Of a stretch of 11,902 nt of DNA, positions 1-8,148 are shown piece by piece (position 1 is the stretch's first letter; each line of letters opens with the position of its first letter). The translations under genes and the position numbers were made by a program. Source of the stretch: Succinimonas sp963628765. Lineage in GTDB: Bacteria; Pseudomonadota; Gammaproteobacteria; Enterobacterales; Succinivibrionaceae. The notes beneath the pieces are model-generated. The model searched no databases. It had not been told where the DNA came from and saw nothing but the letters and a program-made list of their open reading frames with translations. The stretch spans positions 1-11,902 of the forward strand of contig CAVGFV010000103.1 of NCBI GenBank assembly GCA_963628765.1. The letters run 5' to 3'.

Positions 1-44
1 TTTTCATATATTATAAACTATTTATATATTTAACACAACTGTTA

Positions 45-88
45 TTAACCCTTTTAGGGTTAAAACCCGCATAAAAATTTTTTATAAT
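45..88 (+). promoter_or_regulatory. Putative promoter with overlapping inverted repeat upstream of the Hcp-like gene
   Basis: A perfect TATAAT lies at 83-88. A weak -35 (TTAAAA, 60-65) sits 17 bases upstream of it. An inverted repeat TTAACCC/GGGTTAA (45-51 and 57-63, loop of five) overlaps the -35 and could be an operator or the end of an upstream transcript. The surrounding first 140 bases are very AT-rich and hold no gene. The call rests on motif spacing only. Confidence 0.35.
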
Positions 89-141
89 TTTCCTAGAGAT
101 TTAAGAACCACGAATTACCTACCAAACTCAAAGGATACAAA

Positions 142-737
142 ATAAGAATCTTAAAAATTGCATTTTTAGCCTGTCTTTTAGTTGGTAACTTTGCACTTAG
201 CGAAGTCGCTTTCGCCAAAACCCAGACTTCCGACTTAGAAAGGGCCTGTAAAAATAGAGATAGCCGTAGCTGTGTTTCTCTCGGATCCTTTTACTACTTT
301 GACCAATATATAAGTCACGACTATAAGAAAGCCGTTAACTTTTTTGATAAAGCCTGTAAGCTCAATAACGGAGATGGCTGTGCATTACTAGGCCTCGCTT
401 ATTCCGAAGGTAAAGGAGTAAGAGTGAAATTCCGTAACGCCAGAGATTATTTCAAGAAGGCTTGTAATCTTAATAGCGGTATCGGCTGTGCTAACCTTAG
501 TACCTTCTATATGGAAGGCAGAGGTGGCGAACAAGACTACAATAAAGCCAAAACCTATGCCGAAAAGGCTTGTAACCTCAATGATAGCCAGGGATGCTAC
601 GTTCTCGGAACCATCTAGCTGACGGAAGCTGGGTACGAAGCGACCGAAGAAAGGCGAAACAGTACTTTAATAAGTCTTGCTACTTAGGTAACTTAGAGAG
701 CTGTGATTACTATAAACAGCTTAATGGCAGGTACTAA
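142..737 (+). pseudogene. Secreted cysteine-rich Sel1-repeat (Hcp-like) protein, degraded
   Basis: This is a broken gene for a secreted Sel1/TPR-like solenoid protein of the Helicobacter cysteine-rich protein (Hcp) type. Such proteins are periplasmic or secreted, and their roles are poorly defined. Reading from 142 gives a clear signal peptide (hydrophobic LKIAFLACLLVGNFAL, then an AFA-K cleavage site). About four Sel1 repeats follow, with five C-x7-C pairs such as ACKLNNGDGC, ACNLNSGIGC and SCYLGNLESC. Two lesions are visible. First, the codon placed correctly after a Shine-Dalgarno AAAGGA (130-135) is ATA at 142, not ATG. Second, the frame stops at TAG 616-618, but one extra base after position 617 restores ADGSWVRSDRRKAKQYF and continues to a natural stop at 735-737, giving about 198 aa. 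An internal GTG at 424 would leave only a 64-aa fragment without export signal. Either lesion alone could be a sequencing fault, but two together suggest real decay. It lies upstream of the conjugation genes and shows no functional link to them. Confidence 0.8.
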
Positions 738-1066
738 CTGTTAATCTCTACTTCAAAAACTAGAGTATTTTGCGAAGACCTATCCTAAGGAATAGGCCTT
801 CTATTTCGGGCTTACAAGATAACTTCTAAGAATCCTTTGGAGAGCTCCCAAAGCCCTAAATCTTACACTTTATATAGTTACTCTATAGTTTTTATATATT
901 CCTTATATAAACTTCCCAAAATCTCCTAAAGTTACCGCCTTTATAAAAATTTTTCCTTTTTTTTCAAAAAAATTTCTTTTCCTACCACAAAGCGATACCA
1001 AATGGACCAAGTTTGAAATTTTTCCTAGGTAGCATAAGACCAACACACCAAAAAAGGAGTTTTGTC
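738..1066. other. AT-rich intergenic region ahead of the relaxase gene
   Basis: No credible coding frame is seen in these 329 bases. The region holds the two hairpins near 775-800 and 835-853, and a possible promoter with CTTACA at 862-867 and TATAGT at 884-889 (16-base spacer). Runs of A and T follow at about 930-980. The relaxase ribosome binding site AAAAAGGAG lies at 1051-1059. Because relaxases often act at a nick site close to their own gene, this is also the best place in the window to search for an oriT, but no nick motif could be recognised. Confidence 0.4.
775..800 (+). repeat. Imperfect hairpin after the Hcp-like pseudogene
   Basis: AAGACCTATCC and GGAATAGGCCTT can pair around a TAA loop, with one A.C mismatch and one bulge. 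It lies about 40 bases after the restored stop codon of the pseudogene. No T-run follows, so it is at best a weak terminator. A second imperfect palindrome (CTTTGG at 835-840 and CCAAAG at 848-853, centred on GAGCTC) follows nearby. Confidence 0.3.
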
Positions 1067-3799
1067 ATGCTAAAGCTATGGGAGAATCTTAAAGGCCTCT
1101 TTCCAAAGGCAGAGAAGACTCATGCCCTAGAAGAACCTACCCAAGCTCCGCATAAAAGCTACCGTTTTATTCCGAGTTACCCGGAACCTAAAAAGGGTAT
1201 TCCCTTACACACAGTTCCCGATATCTACGAGACTCAGGAAGAAAGACTCATAAATCCCCTTTTTAAGGCCTTAGGTCTTACCAATAAGGAAAACCAAAAG
1301 TACCTGGTGCCGGTAATCCAAAACTACATTAAGTACGTGCACCTTCTCCCAGGTTCCAGGGCCGATCACCATTCGGGGCTGGGTGGTCTCTTTTACCATG
1401 GTCTAGATACCGCCCTATATGCGGTGAAGTTTTCAGAAGGGTATATGCCCTATGAAGGTGCTAATCCCGGTCTTAAAGCCCAGTACGAAAAACAATGGCG
1501 GGTGGCAGTAGCCCTCGCAGCCCTCCTTCACGATATCGGAAAACCCGTAACCGACATGATCATAAGTTCCCTAGATGGCAAGAAGGAATGGAATCCCAGC
1601 GTGGCCTCCCTCTTTGATTGGGGTGTCCAAAATGAGCTTTACTACTACCTTATTACCTATCGAAGCCATAGGGCTTTTCTTCATGAAAATATCTCCATCA
1701 TAGCCTCTATGGCCACGAAGATCGTACCTCAAGACACAATCGCCATGATTACCAGGAATGGTTTTCGGGAAATTTGGGAGGAGGAATTCTTAGGATCCTT
1801 TGTGGAAGGTTCTAACTCCATTATTCGGAAGATCGTTCTCGAAGCCGACATGGCCTCCGTAAAAGAAGATACCGAAGCCCAGGTACAAGAAAACTCTCCT
1901 GCCTTTGGTATCTCGACCCACCTTATGTTTGCAAGAGTCCTAAAGGATCTTTTAGAAGACCACCGTCATGGCTTTTCCTGGAAACTTAATGATGCGAGAG
2001 GTCAGGTCTTTTACTCCGACGTAACCGGTGCTACGGGAGACAAGGCACCCCTCTATATTACCTGGGTAAGACAAGAACTTAAGGCTTTCTATAAGATTGT
2101 GGCTCAGGAAAGAGAGGAACTTGAGGGTTTTCCCGAGGATATCCAAAGGCTTTCCCAAGTGCTCGCCGATAAACTCTATATTAAGAGTAAAGAAAATACT
2201 TCTAAGGTGGCTTTTAGGAGAGTTATTCGGAGTCTTTCGGAAAGCGACTCTCCTGTAAGAGAAAGAATCCTTAATGCCGAAAAGGCTCTTAAAAACCTTT
2301 CTCCTTCTGACAAGGAAGACCTTTTAACTCTCAATGTTCTTCTAAAGTCCCAGGGACTTGAGAGCCTTCCTTGTATTCAGTTTTTAAGAACGGACCTGGT
2401 CTTTGAAGCAAAGCCGGAAGCTAGTGAGGTATTTTTCTTAGACAAAACCGAAGATGGCTTTGCGATTACTCCTGAAAACTCTCCGCTCCGCCCTGAAAGC
2501 ACAGCTCTTGAAGTAGCGCCTTTGTTAGAAGAAAAGTCATCCCAGGAAATACCCGAAGAGTTAGCCTCTCTTGAAAGAGAAGATCTTATGAAGCTCGCTT
2601 TAAAAGATCCTCTAGAAGAGACTTCGCAAGATACCGCTGAAGCCTTAAAAGAAGCTTCGATGCCTCCTTCCCAGGAAGAAGAACCTTCAAAGACCGAAGC
2701 CCCAGTGCCTTTTTCCTTTATGACCGAAGTGTCTTCCCAGGAGTCCCATAAAGAAGTCCCAAAAGCTAAAGAATCTCCTAAACCTTCCGAGAGATTCTAT
2801 AAGCCGGATCTTGAGGTCCAAAAGGCGCTCCAAAAGAGCCTCACCGTAAACCCAGATGGCATCCATATGCTCCCAAAAAAGCCAACTTGTAGCTCTGAAG
2901 ATTCCAAAATTGTTAAGGCGCCTCTTACAGAAGATCTTAAGGTTTTTAAAAAGGAACTCCAAAAAGGCATCAAAGCCTATGCGGGTAAAACCGCCCTTAC
3001 TAAAGAGGAATACTGTGCTAAAAACGGCATTGTGATCTTAAAGAAGGCAGAGCCAGTCACGAAAGAAAGTAAAGAAGCCCAAAAGGAAGCCTACCTTAAA
3101 ACTATAAGTAAGCTTCCTCAAGAGATCCGGGAACTCTTTGCCCCGCTTCTTAGGGGTGAAGACACGATTTCGTCTGACATGCTCGTTACCGATGGCACCC
3201 TCTATGGCTTTGATCTTAAAAAGCTCTGGGAGTTTGGCCTCTATTTGGAAGTTAAGAGTAAAGAGGAACTTTTAGACTACCTTTTAAATAATGCGGTTAT
3301 TCAGAAGGATCCTAGTAATCCTGCTTCCTTTAATACCCAAATTGGCACTAAGACCTGTCTTTGTCTTAAGGGAAGTCTCACGGAAGCTTTAAGAGGGATA
3401 CCCGTAAAGATAACGCCCCTTACTAAAGAGGCGATCTTAAAAGCCCAGGAAGGCGCTTCTCAGTACCTTGAGAGTCTAAAACCGGAACCTCCAAAGAAAG
3501 CTTTAGAAGTAAAGCCTCTTAAGTTTTCAGAAGAGGGAGACATGGAGACCGCATTTGAGGTCTTAGTTTCGGAATTCCTTGAAGGCGGGGGACCTATTTT
3601 GGGTAAAGTCCAGGAGACCCCACAAGGTTGGGAAAGCCTTGAGGAACTTCCTAAGATTTTTGAAAGGCTTTCTCTTACCTCTAAAGGCTTTATCTATAGC
3701 GTTTTTTGCCAAAAAATAAAAAGGTATGCCCCGACGAAGGCCCGGAAATTCTTACTTAAGCGTAACCAGATACTTTGTCTTCTTAAGACCCCAAGTTAG
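1067..3799 (+). CDS. traI: TraI_2/MobH-family conjugative relaxase
   Basis: This is the likely DNA-nicking relaxase that starts conjugative transfer by cutting at oriT. It belongs to the MobH group, known from SXT/R391 and R27, which uses an HD-like metal fold instead of the HUH fold. Counting from ATG 1067 (910 aa), the TraI_2 domain fills roughly residues 30-330. The family histidine signature spans about 95-116 (LPGSRADHHSGLGGLFYHG), followed by the HD motif LLHDIGKP at 153-160 and a further histidine-rich stretch YRSHRAFLHEN. Residues about 480-650 are rich in E, P, S and K and look disordered. The C-terminal part (about 700-910) resembles the winged-helix end of TraI_2 proteins. An upstream TTG at 1013 would add 18 residues, but ATG 1067 has the strong site AAAAAGGAG eight bases before it and is preferred. 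The 3' end runs close to or overlaps traD, so the two are probably co-transcribed. The family call is firm; activity is inferred. Confidence 0.88.
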   Translation: MLKLWENLKGLFPKAEKTHALEEPTQAPHKSYRFIPSYPEPKKGIPLHTVPDIYETQEERLINPLFKALGLTNKENQKYLVPVIQNYIKYVHLLPGSRADHHSGLGGLFYHGLDTALYAVKFSEGYMPYEGANPGLKAQYEKQWRVAVALAALLHDIGKPVTDMIISSLDGKKEWNPSVASLFDWGVQNELYYYLITYRSHRAFLHENISIIASMATKIVPQDTIAMITRNGFREIWEEEFLGSFVEGSNSIIRKIVLEADMASVKEDTEAQVQENSPAFGISTHLMFARVLKDLLEDHRHGFSWKLNDARGQVFYSDVTGATGDKAPLYITWVRQELKAFYKIVAQEREELEGFPEDIQRLSQVLADKLYIKSKENTSKVAFRRVIRSLSESDSPVRERILNAEKALKNLSPSDKEDLLTLNVLLKSQGLESLPCIQFLRTDLVFEAKPEASEVFFLDKTEDGFAITPENSPLRPESTALEVAPLLEEKSSQEIPEELASLEREDLMKLALKDPLEETSQDTAEALKEASMPPSQEEEPSKTEAPVPFSFMTEVSSQESHKEVPKAKESPKPSERFYKPDLEVQKALQKSLTVNPDGIHMLPKKPTCSSEDSKIVKAPLTEDLKVFKKELQKGIKAYAGKTALTKEEYCAKNGIVILKKAEPVTKESKEAQKEAYLKTISKLPQEIRELFAPLLRGEDTISSDMLVTDGTLYGFDLKKLWEFGLYLEVKSKEELLDYLLNNAVIQKDPSNPASFNTQIGTKTCLCLKGSLTEALRGIPVKITPLTKEAILKAQEGASQYLESLKPEPPKKALEVKPLKFSEEGDMETAFEVLVSEFLEGGGPILGKVQETPQGWESLEELPKIFERLSLTSKGFIYSVFCQKIKRYAPTKARKFLLKRNQILCLLKTPS

Positions 3800-5945
3800 A
3801 GGTCCCAGGATCAAATATAACGCCTACGAATATAACCAACCCTTTCGTCCTAATTATGAAGGCATGCAGATCATGCTGTATCTCGGGGGCACTCTCGTGG
3901 CTTTTGCTACTAGTGTGGGAACTAGCATGCCAGGAGCTCCCTTTTGGTATATGGCGGGGATCTCTACCACTATGGCTCTCATAAAGGCGCCGGGAGCTTA
4001 CCGCCTTTACAAGATTCAAAAGAATCTCGGAGGAAGAGAGCTTACCTTTATTACCCTGCCGAACCTTACCAAGATGATGAACAGCCATAAGGAAGACATG
4101 TGGCTCGGCTACGGTTTTACCTGGGAGCCCCGCCATGTGCAAAGAGTCTATGAGATCTCTAAAAGAGACTGGGCGCGGGAAGAACAAAGATACCGGGAGC
4201 CTCCTTTAAGGAGTTTTTACCGGATCTACCTTCAGGATCTGCCCTTTTTACCCCGCTTTTGTCCGAAATTTCAGGAGCCGGAAGCCACGATGGGGAAAGC
4301 CTGGATCCACGGTTTAGAGCCTCATGAAGAAACTATTTACCAGCCCCTGAAGCATATCGAGGGCCATACCCTTATTATTGGCACTACCGGCGCCGGTAAA
4401 ACCCGTCTTTTTGACCTTTTAATAAGTCAATGTATCCTCCGAGACGAAACCGTGATTATTGTGGATCCTAAGGGGGATAAGGAGCTCGCGTTAAACGCGA
4501 AGCGGGCTTGTAAGGCTTTGAGTCTTCGGTTTAAAAAGATGGGGATAGAGAGACAAAAGGAATTTATTTACTTTAATCCGGCTTTTCCGGAAGAGTCCGC
4601 GCGCCTTAATCCTTTAAGAAACTTTTCCCGCGTCACGGAAGTCGCCTCCCGTATCTCCGCCCTTATGCAATCCGCTAATGGGGGCAATGATCCTTTTAAG
4701 GCTTTCTCCTGGCAAGCCCTTAATAATGTGGTGCAGGGGCTAGCCATGATCGAGGGGCGCCCTACGCTCATAAAAATTAAGCACTTTTTGGAAGGTGGTG
4801 CTCATGGTCTCGTCTGCGAGGCTATGGAGACCTTTATCCGTAAGAACCACATCGATCTTAATAAATATAAAAGGATCCTCCCTGATAATGGGCGCCTTCG
4901 CACTAATAAGAGCAATGTGGATTACAAACTTACCGAATGCACCGATAAAGAAAAGGCCGATGCCCTCGTAGATATCTATAACCTGTGTGGCATGTCCAAG
5001 GATTACCCGAATTCGGACTTAGAAGGTTTGGTCTCCATGTATGAGCATGACCAGACCCACTTTTCTAAAATGGTGGCGAATCTTCTCCCAATTCTGAACA
5101 TGCTAACCTCCGGAGTTTTAGGCCCCCTCTTATCCCCGGATCCCAATGATGTGGAGGATAAAAGACCGGCTACCGATACCCAAAAGATCATTTCCCAAAA
5201 GGAGGTCGCCTATATTGGCTTAGACTCCCTTACCGATTCCATCGTGGGCTCCGCCATTGGCTCTATGATCCTTTCAGACCTTACAGCGGTGGCAGGACAA
5301 CGTTACAACTATGGGGAAGATCTTAAGCCCGTCAATATCTTTGTCGACGAAGCTGCCGAGACCATTAATGAGCCCTTAATCGCCATGCTTAATAAAGGTC
5401 GTGGCGCTAAGATGCGCCTCTATGTCGCGACCCAGACCATTGCGGACTTTGCTTCCCGCCTCGGGAGTCAAGATAAAGCCATGCAGGTTCTTGGGAACGT
5501 CAATAACACCATCGCTCTTCGCACTCTCGATAAAAAGACCCAGGACTACATTGCTGAAACTATGCCGAAGACCCGCATTGAATATGTCATGCGGGGGCAA
5601 AGTCAAAATATGGATAGCGAAATGCCGGTTTTGCACTCCGGAGGCCAAAACGAAGTTTTAAGAGAAGAGGAAGCCGAAATGTTTCCGGGAGCTCTCTTAG
5701 GGGCTCTCCCAAACTTGGAATATATCGCCAAGATCTCGGGAGGCAAGATCATTAAGGGCCGTCTTCCTATTCTTATCGAGGATCCTGAGAGTGCTTCTGA
5801 GGAAGCCAAACTCGAGGCCTCTCGAAAAGCTCAAGAAAGTCATCTTCAAAAGAGTCTTCGAAAGGCTCTCCATCCGAACCCCTATAAAGTACCTACTTAT
5901 GGGGAACACCGTACCACGAAATTTATAAATAAGGAGGTCTTATGA
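3726..5945 (+). CDS. traD: Type IV coupling protein TraD, SXT/TOL subfamily
   Basis: This inner-membrane hexameric ATPase links the relaxase-DNA complex to the conjugative secretion channel. Counting from ATG 3726 (739 aa), two membrane segments lie at about 47-68 and 72-88. Walker A is GTTGAGKT (219-226), followed by ETVIIVDPKGDKEL, which is typical of this subfamily. Walker B is VNIFVDEAAE (about 536-545). The stretch LGYGFTWEPRHVQRVYEI matches the conserved segment before the ATPase domain in SXT/TOL-type TraD. The start is uncertain. ATG 3726 gives an unusual arginine-rich leader that overlaps the relaxase gene by 74 bases and has a poorly spaced ribosome site. Family similarity seems to begin near YNAYEYNQPFRPNYE, just after an ATC at 3810 that has AGAGG seven bases upstream. 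No ATG, GTG or TTG lies between 3726 and 3864. The stop overlaps the next gene's start by four bases (ATGA), which indicates translational coupling. Confidence 0.93.
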   Translation: MPRRRPGNSYLSVTRYFVFLRPQVRGPRIKYNAYEYNQPFRPNYEGMQIMLYLGGTLVAFATSVGTSMPGAPFWYMAGISTTMALIKAPGAYRLYKIQKNLGGRELTFITLPNLTKMMNSHKEDMWLGYGFTWEPRHVQRVYEISKRDWAREEQRYREPPLRSFYRIYLQDLPFLPRFCPKFQEPEATMGKAWIHGLEPHEETIYQPLKHIEGHTLIIGTTGAGKTRLFDLLISQCILRDETVIIVDPKGDKELALNAKRACKALSLRFKKMGIERQKEFIYFNPAFPEESARLNPLRNFSRVTEVASRISALMQSANGGNDPFKAFSWQALNNVVQGLAMIEGRPTLIKIKHFLEGGAHGLVCEAMETFIRKNHIDLNKYKRILPDNGRLRTNKSNVDYKLTECTDKEKADALVDIYNLCGMSKDYPNSDLEGLVSMYEHDQTHFSKMVANLLPILNMLTSGVLGPLLSPDPNDVEDKRPATDTQKIISQKEVAYIGLDSLTDSIVGSAIGSMILSDLTAVAGQRYNYGEDLKPVNIFVDEAAETINEPLIAMLNKGRGAKMRLYVATQTIADFASRLGSQDKAMQVLGNVNNTIALRTLDKKTQDYIAETMPKTRIEYVMRGQSQNMDSEMPVLHSGGQNEVLREEEAEMFPGALLGALPNLEYIAKISGGKIIKGRLPILIEDPESASEEAKLEASRKAQESHLQKSLRKALHPNPYKVPTYGEHRTTKFINKEVL

Positions 5946-6445
5946 CCGATCAATATCAAGCTTATCTCAAGAAATTCGAACGCTTAAGAAGGCTTTCCAA
6001 TCGTTTTAGTCTTATAAGGGAGGTTAAGATTGCTATTGGCCGCGCTCTTCGCGAGGAGGGAAGTTTTTACAGATTTCAGATAGTTTTAAGACAGCTTAAC
6101 GTGCTCATCCCTGTGTCTTTTGAGGTGGCCAAGGTGCTTAAGGACTATTTAAGGCTCACAGATAGGGAAAGCCTCGTAGCTTTTAAAAAGAGTGCTCTAG
6201 CTTTTAAGAAATACCATCGTGAGACCCCTTTTGACAAAAATGCGGCCCTCAGGTTTTTTGCGGGAGTTTTAATAGAAGAAGATCTCAAGGTGCTTAAGAA
6301 GGAGCCAGAGAAGGAGCTTTTAAAGGAAGTTCTGCAAAATCACCTTTGGGAATACTATGCCAAAGATAAGTATCTCCAAGAGGTTTTAGATTTTCGGACG
6401 GAAAGGATCCCCCCCAAAGGAAAGTACTGTAGTAGAGAGTCCTAA
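5942..6445 (+). CDS. Unknown conjugation-linked protein, 3' end probably frameshifted
   Basis: I do not recognise this family. The 167-aa product is basic and predicted to be largely helical, has no membrane segment or signal peptide, and starts with an ATGA overlap with traD behind the ribosome site AAGGAGG. That context suggests a cytoplasmic accessory role in transfer. The frame changes character at seven consecutive C (6409-6415). As written it ends in PPKGKYCSRES. With six C it reads PPKESTVVESPKESAHILKF and ends at TAA 6486-6488, three bases before the next ATG, giving 181 aa. The second version uses the same codon style as its neighbours and restores tight operon spacing. Either the run gained a C, or the assembly miscounted it, or the tract is length-variable. 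Confidence 0.7.
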   Translation: MTDQYQAYLKKFERLRRLSNRFSLIREVKIAIGRALREEGSFYRFQIVLRQLNVLIPVSFEVAKVLKDYLRLTDRESLVAFKKSALAFKKYHRETPFDKNAALRFFAGVLIEEDLKVLKKEPEKELLKEVLQNHLWEYYAKDKYLQEVLDFRTERIPPKGKYCSRES

Positions 6446-6491
6446 AGAGTCTGCTCATATCTTAAAGTTTCCAGAAAGTGATGCCTAACTT

Positions 6492-7129
6492 ATGTTTAAA
6501 AATAAGTACTTATTTACCCTGTTTCTATTGATGCTGGAGCTTACTTTGGTAGTCTTTCTTTTTCCCTTAGAAACTGCCAAAGAGACTCTCGCAACGGAAA
6601 AGGCTGATATCCGGGACCTTATGGGGGAAAACACCTCGGAAGAGATCTACTCTTTTGCGAAAGAGAGCTATAAGGCCCTTCTTATCGACACCGGGCTTTA
6701 TGGAGAGGTCTACCATTTTTTTGTGCCTACAGAGGAGGAAATTATGGCCTCAGGAGGTCTTGAGGCTCTGGGAACTCGGGAGGGATGGTTTTCTTGGATC
6801 GGAGGGAGGCTTGAGATGGCGTCCCTGGTATTTTATGAGTTCCTGGTAAGGTGGGGCTTTATCAAGGCCTGGCTTCCTTACCTTCTTATCCTTATGCTCC
6901 CCACCTTGGGAGTGGCATTTTAGAGCGCAAGATAAAGCAAAGTAACTTTGATTACGCCTCCCCCTTGGTGGCTAAATTGGCCTACAATTGCTTTATTTAT
7001 ATGGTTTTAGCCTTTTTTATGGTAATCTTTCTCCCCGTGGCATTTTCACCTTTGCTTGTACCTATTATAATGATGGCCCTTTGTATCCTGATGGGACACG
7101 CCATAGGCAACATTCAAAAAAGATTATAA
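6492..7129 (+). pseudogene. DUF4400-like integrating-conjugative-element membrane protein, split by a frameshift
   Basis: Proteins of this type are encoded just after traD in SXT-like and PFGI/clc-like elements. They are small inner-membrane proteins needed for or associated with transfer, of unknown biochemical role. The first frame (6492-6923, 143 aa) gives an N-terminal membrane helix (LFTLFLLMLELTLVVFLF), a periplasmic-looking middle, and the start of a second helix (AWLPYLLILMLPTLG). It then stops at TAG 6921. A second frame, open to 7129, continues with SGILERKIKQSNFDYASPLV and two further hydrophobic segments, which is the expected remainder of the family. One extra base in the GGG at 6908-6910 joins the two into 212 aa. 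No slippery heptamer is present at the junction, so programmed frameshifting is unlikely. The start 6492 lies three bases after the restored stop of the preceding gene. Family assignment is from position, length and topology. Confidence 0.7.
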
Positions 7130-7139
7130 AAATACATTT

Positions 7140-8135
7140 ATGAAATTTAACAACTTGGACTTAAAGACAGCTCTTATCGGAATTGCGGTGCTCGGCATTG
7201 GGGCTTACCTCGCTTACTCTTATCATAGCGCCACCAATGAAATAGACGTACAGACCAAAACGATTCCTAGTAAAGAGCAGATTAAGACGCAAGATATCAC
7301 TAAAGAAGCTTACAAGAAGGCTACCAAATCCGTACAGATTCACTATGATCCGGAATTTGACACCTATATTGAAAGTAAGCTTTTTATGGAAAGACCGAAA
7401 GGCGAAACCGAGAGAGAGCCGGACTTGTATGTTGATGGGATTCCGCAATACTTAAATAGTCCTACCTATATAGAAGATCTTGATCGGGAGCGCATGATTA
7501 AGATTTATGACCAATACTACTTCGATATCAATTCCACTTTGCCTCCAGAGGCGCCGGAGGGGTTAAAGGCGGACCAGATTTTGGGGTGGGACCTAGATAA
7601 AGATGGTACCCGTGACGATGTAGAAAGGTCTGTTATTTTAAAGTGGTATGAACCAAAGCATGAGCTTATCCGAATGGCTCTTCTTCAGCTGGCCCGGGAT
7701 TATCAGCTTGCCATGTATGATTATGAGGCAAAGGATGAGGCCAAAATAGTTCGCGATAATCTTCGTATCCTTCAGGATCAAAAGTGTGTCAAAGACGTGT
7801 TTGGCTTTACATTTTCCCTTGAGCCACATAACTTCAACTATATGTATGAAATCAATGCTTTGGAGTCCCTGGTATTTGATACGAATGCACGCGTAAATAT
7901 TTATACCGCACTTTATGACCGCCTCCCTATTGATGCTCAAGATAAGATGCTAGACGAGACCGGAAATTATTGTGAGTTCCCAATAGCGGGAGTGCCTTCG
8001 GAAAGAGAAGTTAAAAACTTCCGTATCGCCAAAAATAAAGGCTGGGAGCTTAAGGATGTGGACACTACAGCTAAGACAACTTCTCCAGATTCTAAAGAAG
8101 ACAGCGGGAATATGAATTTTTCAGTTGGTGATTAA
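7140..8135 (+). CDS. Membrane-anchored protein with a DxDxDG calcium-binding loop
   Basis: I do not recognise a named family. The 331-aa product has a single N-terminal membrane helix at about 10-28 (LKTALIGIAVLGIGAYLAY), so most of it probably lies in the periplasm. Residues 151-162 (DLDKDGTRDDVE) form an EF-hand-like or thrombospondin-type loop with acidic residues at positions 1, 3, 5, 9 and 12, consistent with binding a calcium ion. Only two cysteines stand out, at 216 and 278, which could form a disulfide. The C-terminus is S/T/K/D-rich. The gene begins 10 bases after the DUF4400-like frame and shows no clear ribosome binding site. In related elements the region after traD encodes transfer accessory proteins, so a role at the cell envelope during mating is possible but not shown. 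It could equally be a cargo protein. Confidence 0.75.
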   Translation: MKFNNLDLKTALIGIAVLGIGAYLAYSYHSATNEIDVQTKTIPSKEQIKTQDITKEAYKKATKSVQIHYDPEFDTYIESKLFMERPKGETEREPDLYVDGIPQYLNSPTYIEDLDRERMIKIYDQYYFDINSTLPPEAPEGLKADQILGWDLDKDGTRDDVERSVILKWYEPKHELIRMALLQLARDYQLAMYDYEAKDEAKIVRDNLRILQDQKCVKDVFGFTFSLEPHNFNYMYEINALESLVFDTNARVNIYTALYDRLPIDAQDKMLDETGNYCEFPIAGVPSEREVKNFRIAKNKGWELKDVDTTAKTTSPDSKEDSGNMNFSVGD

Positions 8136-8148
8136 GAAGAGATTAAAG

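Noticed and set aside
775..800. Intrinsic terminator after the Hcp-like pseudogene
   Set aside because: The hairpin is good but lacks a following T-run, so it is listed only as a repeat.
2687..2962. Open frames on the - strand inside the relaxase gene
   Set aside because: They lie opposite a well-supported gene, have no ribosome site or family motif, and their composition mirrors the sense strand.
3783..4187. 134-aa - strand frame opposite the start of traD
   Set aside because: No recognisable domain or ribosome site. It is best explained as a shadow of traD codon bias.
6851..6910. Separate small gene starting at 6851
   Set aside because: The first 20 residues are an out-of-frame reading of the DUF4400-like helix. 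Only the part after about 6911 looks like real protein, so a frameshifted single gene is simpler.
6905..6925. Programmed -1 ribosomal frameshift in the DUF4400-like gene
   Set aside because: No X-XXY-YYZ heptamer occurs in the zero frame before the stop, and no strong stem-loop follows.
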